NCBI RefSeq assembly: GCF_000517085.1
Contig: NZ_KI912107.1
Location: 3,407,980-3,471,979, forward strand
Direction of reading: 5' to 3'
From: Saccharicrinis fermentans DSM 9555 = JCM 21142
GTDB lineage: Bacteria > Bacteroidota > Bacteroidia > Bacteroidales > Marinilabiliaceae
DNA length: 64,000 nucleotides
Part shown: positions 46,027 to 52,910 of the stretch, piece after piece
Layout of the letters: each line of letters opens with the position of its first letter
Numbering within the stretch: position 1 is the first letter of the stretch
Position numbers and translations under genes: made by a program
Notes under the pieces: generated by a model
Told to the model about the DNA's origin: nothing
What the model saw: only the letters and a program-made list of their open reading frames with translations
The model's database searches: none

Positions 46027-47490
46027 ATGTATGATGGCGGGATGATTAGGATCAAAAAAAAAACAACATCTTTTAAACGAATTGTTGAAAAAAAAATAAT
46101 AGCATGGCACTTTCTGAGTGATTTATTGGTACTCGTTGTATGTCATATCTTATTTTTAAGCAAGTACAAGCTGCCCTACTACGACCTTTTTTCACCACTC
46201 GTACCACTCCGTGAACACCTGAGCATCCCCCTCGCCATCCTTATGATAGTGATCATATGGCTCTTTGCTTTTTATATTTCAGGCCACTATAACAATCCAG
46301 CCCGTAAATCAGGCTTACAAACAATTGGCCCCACTGCTGCTACTTGTTTTATGGTATCCATTTTACTACTCCTTATTGTAGAAAACTACGCTCCTGTGGA
46401 GCTAACAATTAAACCAATAAGTTTATCTTTTCATTATTTTTTCTTTGTTTTCATAAGTGTTTTTTCATTTCGAATGATTATCATTTGGCGATTACATTAT
46501 CTCTTAAACAAAGGAAAGACAGCTTACAAAAAAGTATTAATTGGTAACAACCAACAAGCCCTCGAAACTCTAAAGAGACACCCCAACCCACATATATTGA
46601 AACACGAATATATCGGTTATATACCAGAGGATGAGAAATATGGATATAATATGACTGACTTCCTCCCATGCCTTGGCAAGCTCTCTAACATAGAAAAACT
46701 GGTGATGAAGAAAGATGTTGACGAAGCCACCGTATGCTTAAACCACTCACAGCCCCATACAATAAACCAAGTCATTAACATTTTAAAGCAAAAAGATATA
46801 CTAATACGACTATCCACAAACCTGCACCCCATGCTGGATGGAACCATTAAAACACAAAATCTAGAAAGCTCCCCTTTCATCACTATCTCCAACCATAAGA
46901 TGCCTGTTTGGCAAAATATGACAAAGAAAATACTGGATTTAGCTCTGGCTTGGGTAAGCCTTATCGTAACAACACCAATACTAATAGCCATTGCGGTGGC
47001 CATCAAAATAGATTCCAAAGGCCCCATTATTTATCGACAGGAGCGTATAGGAAAAAACAAAAAACCTTTTATCATTTATAAATTCCGATCCATGTACGTA
47101 AATGCAGAAGAAAATGGTCCTGCTTTATCATACCAGAATGATCCGCGAATTACAAAGGTAGGAAACGTCATCCGAAAATGGCGACTGGATGAGTTACCTC
47201 AACTTATCAACGTTATCATAGGCAACATGTCATTTGTTGGCCCCAGACCCGAAAGAGAATATTATGTAAATAAGATTCTTCGCAAAGCACCTTACTATGC
47301 CCTCTTATTAAAGATAAAACCTGGTATTACCTCATGGGGAATCGTAAAGTTTGGTTATGCCAGGAATGTCGATGAAATGATAAAAAGACTTAAGTACGAC
47401 ATCCTATACTTGGAGAACAGAACATTAGTTGTTGACCTTAAAATACTCTTGTATTCATTAAAGACACTTATAAAAGGAAAAGGAATATAA
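46027..47490 (+). CDS. Undecaprenyl-phosphate sugar phosphotransferase (polyprenyl glycosylphosphotransferase)
   Basis: This 487-residue membrane protein starts exopolysaccharide or O-antigen repeat units by moving a sugar-1-phosphate onto undecaprenyl phosphate. Four to five N-terminal membrane helices (about residues 30-155) precede a CoA-binding-like Rossmann domain (about 160-275). The C-terminal bacterial sugar transferase domain has one hydrophobic helix (LDLALAWVSLIVTTPILI), IIYRQERIGKNKKPF, IYKFRSMYVNAEE and WRLDELPQLINVIIGNMSF. No other capsule gene is nearby, so it is an isolated priming enzyme. Met6 (46042) is an alternative start. Confidence 0.93.
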   Translation: MYDGGMIRIKKKTTSFKRIVEKKIIAWHFLSDLLVLVVCHILFLSKYKLPYYDLFSPLVPLREHLSIPLAILMIVIIWLFAFYISGHYNNPARKSGLQTIGPTAATCFMVSILLLLIVENYAPVELTIKPISLSFHYFFFVFISVFSFRMIIIWRLHYLLNKGKTAYKKVLIGNNQQALETLKRHPNPHILKHEYIGYIPEDEKYGYNMTDFLPCLGKLSNIEKLVMKKDVDEATVCLNHSQPHTINQVINILKQKDILIRLSTNLHPMLDGTIKTQNLESSPFITISNHKMPVWQNMTKKILDLALAWVSLIVTTPILIAIAVAIKIDSKGPIIYRQERIGKNKKPFIIYKFRSMYVNAEENGPALSYQNDPRITKVGNVIRKWRLDELPQLINVIIGNMSFVGPRPEREYYVNKILRKAPYYALLLKIKPGITSWGIVKFGYARNVDEMIKRLKYDILYLENRTLVVDLKILLYSLKTLIKGKGI

Positions 47491-47601
47491 CACCGAAAAA
47501 ACTTCCACTTACACGCGCTCAACAACCCCAACACATCTTACGCGCAAACATTACTTACATCTGGGCAATGAAATCAGCTATTACTTGATCAATGTAGTAC
47601 A

Positions 47602-47641
47602 TGCCTGACAATGGTTTATAACTTTTACAAGCATGTCAGCA
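47602..47641. promoter_or_regulatory. Imperfect inverted repeat upstream of the HMA-AraC regulator (candidate operator)
   Basis: TGC-c-TGACA (47602-47610) and TGTCAGCA (47634-47641) are inverted copies apart from one extra C, separated by 23 bases. They lie 21-60 bases before the -7 element at 47663. An autoregulatory AraC-type site is a plausible inference, nothing more. Confidence 0.3.
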
Positions 47642-47662
47642 AACAAAAACAGCAGCTAATTG

Positions 47663-47670
47663 TATCTTTG
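47663..47670 (+). promoter_or_regulatory. -7 element (TATCTTTG) abutting the regulator start codon
   Basis: TATCTTTG matches TAnnTTTG and ends only four bases before the ATG at 47675. With transcription starting about 5-8 bases after the -7 element, the mRNA would begin at or next to the ATG, that is, leaderless. Confidence 0.5.
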
Positions 47671-47674
47671 GCAT

Positions 47675-48247
47675 ATGGCTACAACAACACTACATATCAA
47701 AAACATGGTTTGTAAACGCTGCATTAAGGTGGTAAGAGACGAGTTTACAAAATTAAATTTGAAGATTGAAGAAGTTGAGCTTGGCCAAGCCAAGGTCTTA
47801 TCCCCAATCTCAAATGCCAAGATGACAGAGATTAAAAACGTATTGCAACAAAATGGCTTTGAGTTAATTGGCGATAAAAAAAGTCAACAAATTGCTAAGA
47901 TAAAAACGATTATCATAGAGAAAATACACCATTCCGAAAAAGCATTTGATTCCATAAATAGCTCTGATTATATAGCTAAAGAAATGGGGCTTGACTATTC
48001 ATACCTAAGCCATCTCTTTTCATCCGTTGAGGGTATAACCATTGAAAAATTCACCATCAACCAAAAAATAGAAAAAGTGAAGGAACTATTGGTTTACAAT
48101 GAATTATCACTAAATGAAATTTCATATCAGTTAGGGTATAGTAGCGTACAGCACTTGTCTGCTCAATTTAAAAAGGTAACCGGATTAACCCCTTCTCATT
48201 TCAAAAGACTCAAGGACAACAAACGAAAGCCCCTTGACCAAGTATAA
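47675..48247 (+). CDS. HMA-domain AraC-family regulator (heavy-metal-associated domain fused to AraC DNA-binding domain)
   Basis: From the ATG at 47675 the protein is 190 residues. A heavy-metal-associated domain (about residues 1-65) shows the metal-binding CxxC in IKNMVCKRCIKVV. An AraC-type double helix-turn-helix occupies about 90-180, with YIAKEMGLDYSYLSHLF and LSLNEISYQLGYSSVQHLS. The open frame begins at a TTG upstream, but that codon overlaps the promoter; ATG 47675 keeps the whole first HMA strand. The design suggests direct metal sensing, and the next gene is a metal-type permease with its own HMA domain. The metal is probably copper or zinc, by inference. Confidence 0.9.
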   Translation: MATTTLHIKNMVCKRCIKVVRDEFTKLNLKIEEVELGQAKVLSPISNAKMTEIKNVLQQNGFELIGDKKSQQIAKIKTIIIEKIHHSEKAFDSINSSDYIAKEMGLDYSYLSHLFSSVEGITIEKFTINQKIEKVKELLVYNELSLNEISYQLGYSSVQHLSAQFKKVTGLTPSHFKRLKDNKRKPLDQV

Positions 48248-48350
48248 TAAGCTCCATACAACAATAAAAAAAACAGGGAGCCACATCTAAAAACAAAAAA
48301 AATATAAAAATTTACCCAAATGGTATGATAAGCTTTACATACATACTTCT

Positions 48351-48358
48351 TTACTTTG
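48351..48358 (+). promoter_or_regulatory. Weak -7 element (TTACTTTG) of the metal permease gene
   Basis: TTACTTTG is one base from TAnnTTTG and lies 30 bases before the permease ATG at 48389. The 141-base gap could hold an operator for the upstream HMA-AraC regulator. Confidence 0.35.
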
Positions 48359-48388
48359 AACATTATAAAACAATAGAATAGACCAATC

Positions 48389-49648
48389 ATGGATATATTA
48401 GAATTTATAACAACTTTTTTAAATGATTTTGTAAAAATATTAGGAGAGATGTCTCCCTTTCTTTTGTTAGGATTCTTCTTCGCAGGCCTTCTCTATGCTT
48501 TTATTCCACAAAGAAAAATTGAAAAATATTTTAACGGCAAGCCATTTAAATCGTCGGTACTGGCCTCTTTATTCGGGGTACCCTTACCACTTTGTTCTTG
48601 CGGTGTTATTCCCACCGGAACCGCTTTTTATAAAAATGGAGCATCCAAAGGAGGCACTGTTTCGTTTCTCATTTCAACTCCACAAACAGGTGTTGATTCT
48701 ATTCTGGCAACATTTTCATTAATGGGACTGCCCTTTGCCATCATTAGACCATTAGCTGCACTTGTAACTGGCATCACAGGAGGAATGATTACCAGTGCCA
48801 TAACCAAAAATGAATACGACAGTAAAAGCTTTGAAGAACAAACTGAAGAAAAGAAATCTTTTCCACAAAAGCTGAAGGATACCTTTAGGTACGGCTTTGT
48901 GGAGTTTATCCAGGATATCTCTAAATGGTTGGTAATTGGCTTGGTATTAGCCGCTATCATATCGGCCCTCATTCCCAACGAATTCTTTGAACTATTAAAC
49001 ATGTCTCCTATCGTCCAAATGCTACTCATACTTGTGGTTTCTATTCCGCTTTATATCTGCGCAACAGGTTCAATTCCATTGGCGGCCATACTCATTCTCA
49101 AAGGTATGAGTCCAGGAGCCGCATTTGTGCTCTTAATGGCCGGTCCGGCCACCAACGCTGCAACCATAGCCATGATTGGAAAAGTACTTGGAAAAAAAAG
49201 TTTACTTACCTACTTGGGCGTCATAATTATTGGCGCATTAGGGTTTGGCTTAATAATAGATTATGCACTTCCATTAGCCTGGTTTACACAAATACCAAGC
49301 GAGCATCTAGCACACCACCACGGACAAAACATCAGTTGGTGGCAAATTAGCGCTGGTGTAATTCTGGTGACTCTAATCATTAATGGCTATATACAACAGC
49401 ACTTAGCTCCCCAACAAAAAACAGATGAAACAACAAATAACAATACAATGGAAACAAAAATAATCAAAGTAGAAGGAATGACCTGCAACCATTGCAAAGC
49501 CAATGTAGAATCGAACCTTGAGAAGCTGGACTTTATTCAAAGTGCAAAAGTAAATCTAAAAGAAAGATCCGTCACCCTTCAAGGGGATAACATTGTACTA
49601 GAGAAGGTAAAAGAAACCGTAAATTCACTTGGCTACAAAGCTGTTTAA
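48389..49648 (+). CDS. SO_0444-type Cu/Zn efflux permease with C-terminal HMA domain
   Basis: This 419-residue membrane protein belongs to the DUF318/ArsP-like permease group, subgroup SO_0444 (described as Cu/Zn efflux). Two permease halves have about eight helices in total; the first contains PLPLCSCGVIPTGTAFYKNGASKGG with the conserved CSC and a matching STPQTGVDS segment, the second LMAGPATNAATIAMIGK. A histidine-rich loop (EHLAHHHGQ) precedes the last helix. The C-terminal HMA domain (about 352-419) has the CxxC in EGMTCNHCKANVE. It follows the HMA-AraC regulator and ends at a large hairpin. Confidence 0.92.
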   Translation: MDILEFITTFLNDFVKILGEMSPFLLLGFFFAGLLYAFIPQRKIEKYFNGKPFKSSVLASLFGVPLPLCSCGVIPTGTAFYKNGASKGGTVSFLISTPQTGVDSILATFSLMGLPFAIIRPLAALVTGITGGMITSAITKNEYDSKSFEEQTEEKKSFPQKLKDTFRYGFVEFIQDISKWLVIGLVLAAIISALIPNEFFELLNMSPIVQMLLILVVSIPLYICATGSIPLAAILILKGMSPGAAFVLLMAGPATNAATIAMIGKVLGKKSLLTYLGVIIIGALGFGLIIDYALPLAWFTQIPSEHLAHHHGQNISWWQISAGVILVTLIINGYIQQHLAPQQKTDETTNNNTMETKIIKVEGMTCNHCKANVESNLEKLDFIQSAKVNLKERSVTLQGDNIVLEKVKETVNSLGYKAV

Positions 49649-49653
49649 ACCAA

Positions 49654-49704
49654 GATAGCCTGTTATAAAAGCCTTATAAGTATAGGCTATTGTAACAGGC
49701 TATC
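49654..49704. repeat. Large nested hairpin after the metal permease gene
   Basis: GATAGCCTGTTA (49654-49665) and TAACAGGCTATC (49693-49704) form a perfect 12-bp stem. The loop contains a second stem, AGCCT paired with AGGCT. The hairpin begins six bases after the stop. It lacks a T-run on either side, so it may be a Rho-type or stabilising end, or a binding site, rather than a classical terminator. Confidence 0.55.
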
Positions 49705-49889
49705 AGAAGATTTACAAAGCACTTGCTTCAAGTAATCACTTGACTATATCACAAAGACTTACCCACGCCCCACTTCACACAACCTATACACAGGTATAGC
49801 TCCTGTTTTTATCGGTAACGTGAATGCTACCACCATTAAAATCTTCACCTCCAACCCCATAAACAAGTTCTACTTAGGAAAACCTACTT

Positions 49890-51533
49890 TCACCTATTTA
49901 TAGTTGCATTTATTGTTTCTACCCAAAGTTGATAACCCAATTTATTTAAATGTGTACCATCCGATGTAAGGTTAGGTTTTATTAAACCGTCATCTCCAAC
50001 AAATACCTCGAATAAATCAATCAAATTATAATTTGAATCGGTTTTATGCATTCTGATCATGGTGTTTACTTTGGTTATATCCTCCATCAAATAATCTTTG
50101 GATGTTGGTAGAATGGTTTGCAAATAAATTTTTGTTTCCGGAGATCCTTTATGAATTACTTCTGTAATTTTAAGGATGTTATTTGCCACATATTCAGGAG
50201 ATGGAATCTCTTTTTGAAAATATAAATTAAACAAATCGTTGATACCAATTAATATAAAAACCGTTCTTGGCTTATAATACGTTATTTCGTTTATTCGTTT
50301 TAAAACACCATCAGTTACATCACCTGCAATGCCACGGTTACGTACGTTTTTTACACCTAATTTCTCGCCCCAATCACCGCCTTGCTCTGTTATACTATTT
50401 CCAATAAATACTATATCTCCAAAATTTAAAGGTGAATTTTTAAATGTGGTAATTCGCTCTTTGTAATGATTCTTTGTCCAATCGCCATGATACTTAATGA
50501 TTGTTGATCCAGGTGGATAAAGACGGTCAAGTTCACTTACCTCAGCATATGAACTTTGAAAATGAACCGCCATGCTTTGACCAGGAAGTAAGGCTACAAC
50601 ATCTCCATTTTTATTTTTTACCCAAACCGTAATATCTTTTGATGGATTAAAAACGGAATCATTAGCGTACGATAACTCCTCAATGGCAGTTAAATAATCA
50701 ACCAGTTCAACCGTTTGAGCATACCATATATCTTCCTTATTCCCTAACATATTGCATATAGAATCAGCTAGCTCCCAATTTTTATGGAATTCATAACTAT
50801 GCCCCCAAATATTTAACAATTGCATTTGAGTAGCCTCATCATTGACAAAATAAGAACCATAGTTTAGTGCATCAAAAATATGGCATGTGGGATTAAGTGT
50901 TAGAAAATTAGATGTGGGTATTTCAAAATTATATGTGGCATCAACTGTTCGAGCATATTTAAGGCCTAACTCTTCCAAAATACTCACCGTTTGATGATTG
51001 TATGCTCCAAAAGGATATGCCAGGCCTTGAACTGGTCTATAATACTCATTGTCAATTAAGGCATTCATCCTTTTAAGATCAGAGGACACCTCAAATTTAA
51101 TGATTGAATCGTTTGGGTTGTTTAAGCCGATATGGTGCACAGTGTGTCCTGAGATTTCATGACCACGATATAAGGAACTTACTTCAGATTCTGTAACGAA
51201 ATGCACATCGTACCCCAATTCAGAACTTAACCATTCGGCCTTTTTACCCAATCTGCCTGAATTAAGATGAAAGGTTCCAACAATGTTTGCTTTATTCAGC
51301 TTTTCTAACAATACCCGATCGTGTTCCGGACCATCATCAAAACTCATTACCAAGCATTTCAGTTTGCCATTGGGGAAAGTAAAGTTATTAGTATTTATCT
51401 GTCTATTTTTATTAAAGCTCCGTTCTAAAATGACGTCTGTTGTCAGATTATAAGCATGGCTTTGTGCAATTAAATCAAGACATATCAACAATAAAACTGA
51501 AAGCAAACTACTTAACTTTAAAAGTAAATTCAT
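49890..51533 (-). CDS. Secreted polysaccharide deacetylase - SGNH/GDSL hydrolase fusion
   Basis: This 547-residue protein has a signal peptide (about residues 1-27). A NodB-type polysaccharide deacetylase domain (about 45-260) has the metal motif MSFDDGPEHD (Asp-Asp) and HEISGHTVHH (His-x-x-x-His). A connecting region (about 265-370) follows. The C-terminal SGNH esterase domain (about 372-545) has block I FIGNSITE, block II RGIAGD, block III LIGINDL and block V SDGTHLN. Both catalytic sets look intact. The pairing suggests removal of two kinds of acyl groups from one polysaccharide. It starts six bases after the adjacent esterase gene. Confidence 0.85.
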   Translation of the reverse strand: MNLLLKLSSLLSVLLLICLDLIAQSHAYNLTTDVILERSFNKNRQINTNNFTFPNGKLKCLVMSFDDGPEHDRVLLEKLNKANIVGTFHLNSGRLGKKAEWLSSELGYDVHFVTESEVSSLYRGHEISGHTVHHIGLNNPNDSIIKFEVSSDLKRMNALIDNEYYRPVQGLAYPFGAYNHQTVSILEELGLKYARTVDATYNFEIPTSNFLTLNPTCHIFDALNYGSYFVNDEATQMQLLNIWGHSYEFHKNWELADSICNMLGNKEDIWYAQTVELVDYLTAIEELSYANDSVFNPSKDITVWVKNKNGDVVALLPGQSMAVHFQSSYAEVSELDRLYPPGSTIIKYHGDWTKNHYKERITTFKNSPLNFGDIVFIGNSITEQGGDWGEKLGVKNVRNRGIAGDVTDGVLKRINEITYYKPRTVFILIGINDLFNLYFQKEIPSPEYVANNILKITEVIHKGSPETKIYLQTILPTSKDYLMEDITKVNTMIRMHKTDSNYNLIDLFEVFVGDDGLIKPNLTSDGTHLNKLGYQLWVETINATINR

Positions 51534-51538
51534 AAAAA

Positions 51539-52423
51539 CTACTTTAATATAAACTCAAAAGGTATATGCAAACGTTTAGCCCAATCTGTTTCCTTATGGG
51601 CATGTCCAACAAATTCTTTGCTCATCCAATTATCTGAGGTAAACCCCTTCTTTCTCATTACACTATCAACCATCAGTTGATATGGTTTATAAAGCGCATC
51701 CAACGTTTCCGTACCATAATCAAAATAGATTTTGTGATTTTCCGGTGACGGTAAATTCGCTTCCATATACCTTTTAAAAGCTGTTGGAATTTCGATATTA
51801 CTTTCAAAAGAACCAGGCCAATGCGTTGAGAGACAAGCTGCAGCTCCGAACACATCCGGGTATTCGCAAATAGCATACATAGAAATTAAACCGCCCATAC
51901 TTGATCCGGCCACAAAAGTATTTTCTTTGGCACGGTTTGTACTATAAACCGAATCGATATAAGGCTTTAACTCCTGAACAATGAACTTGAGATAATGATC
52001 CGATTCAGGTTCTTGTTTCAATAGTTCCTGACTTAGACTATCTTTTATTTCAGGCTCCAATAAATCAAAAGCTTTACGTGGAAAATACTCTATGGTTCTT
52101 AGTTCTGCAATATTATAAATACCAACAATAATCGTTTCTTTAATCCTTTTGGCATCCATCATTTTTTGCATGGTTTCTCCGGCATTCCAGCTTTGTCCAT
52201 TCCAGGTAGCTGTACTATCATATAACATTTGCCCATCGTGCATATAAAGTACATTGTATTTCTTATCCTCTGAATAGTTTTGAGGCAACCATATATCTAT
52301 ATTACGAGCAGGAATATACTGCGATTTAAATGCTTCTACATGCTCAATTCTAGAAGAAGCTTCTTTTTTTGAGCTACACATAGTAAATATGAATACTGAT
52401 AATATTATGTAATAATTTCTCAT
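51539..52423 (-). CDS. Lipoprotein esterase of the putative esterase (PF00756-type) alpha/beta-hydrolase family
   Basis: From the ATG at 52423 (MRNYYIILSVFIFTMC) this is 294 residues with a lipoprotein signal, lipobox near Cys16; the frame opens 23 residues earlier with a non-signal leader. The catalytic serine lies in VAGSSMGGLISMYA near residue 177, with RNIDIWLPQNYSEDKKYNVLYMHDGQ at the front and GHAHKETDWAKRLH near the end as the histidine region. Such proteins are related to ferulic-acid, siderophore and carbohydrate acyl esterases. It shares an operon with the deacetylase-SGNH fusion and lies beyond the end of the starch PUL. Confidence 0.88.
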   Translation of the reverse strand: MRNYYIILSVFIFTMCSSKKEASSRIEHVEAFKSQYIPARNIDIWLPQNYSEDKKYNVLYMHDGQMLYDSTATWNGQSWNAGETMQKMMDAKRIKETIIVGIYNIAELRTIEYFPRKAFDLLEPEIKDSLSQELLKQEPESDHYLKFIVQELKPYIDSVYSTNRAKENTFVAGSSMGGLISMYAICEYPDVFGAAACLSTHWPGSFESNIEIPTAFKRYMEANLPSPENHKIYFDYGTETLDALYKPYQLMVDSVMRKKGFTSDNWMSKEFVGHAHKETDWAKRLHIPFEFILK

Positions 52424-52585
52424 TGTGATAAAAATAAATAAAACATTTCCATAAATGTCGGCTGCCGCTGGCTTCCTATTAACAATATGCACTTTAACAA
52501 GTACATGACACCAATGGACTTAAACGATTAGGAAATGCACTTTAATCCTCCAATATCAAGTACAGGACAAATTGAATATAAGCTA
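52424..52585. other. Gap between the esterase gene and the amylase cluster
   Basis: No gene is seen. The esterase promoter must lie here or further upstream, but no TAnnTTTG element stands out on the minus strand. Confidence 0.4.
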
Positions 52586-52611
52586 ATAGCATCCCCACAC
52601 CGGAATGCTAT
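52586..52611 (-). terminator. Candidate hairpin at the end of the starch PUL
   Basis: ATAGCAT-c-CC and GG-a-ATGCTAT pair over ten positions with one mismatch, 15 bases beyond the end of the out-of-frame sorting domain. No T-run follows on the minus strand, so termination is uncertain. Confidence 0.35.
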
Positions 52612-52625
52612 TAACATGCGCAAAA

Positions 52626-52910
52626 TTACTTTTTAACTACTTTAAAAACTTTGTATCCATTATCATCTCCAATTAGATGGACTAAATAAATTCCGTTGCT
52701 ATATGAAGACAGGTGGACACTTTCTTCATTTCCTACAACTAATTTATCATAAAGCACTTGTCCTGATATGGAGGTAATTTTGACTCTTTTAAGCGGATTA
52801 TCTCCAGAAAAAATCTTTAAATCATCGCTAACCGGATTAGGAGCGATCCAAGCATTGTTAAAATAAGTAGGATCTCCAATACCTACATGAGGAACAAAAC
52901 CGTTCAGTTT
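52626..52910 (-). other. T9SS C-terminal sorting domain in the -1 frame after the amylase
   Basis: Ninety-four codons and a stop lie in the -1 frame relative to the amylase gene, overlapping its last codons at an A7 run. They read KKLNGF.. then APNPVSDDLKIFSG, VKITSISGQVLYDK, VHLSSYSNGIYLVHL and a last strand KVFKVVKK. This is the layout of a type A T9SS sorting domain: PNP motif, central GQ turn, YxxGIYxV strand and basic C-terminus. No start codon of its own is expected. It is either the severed C-terminus of the amylase or its frameshift-dependent extension. Confidence 0.85.
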
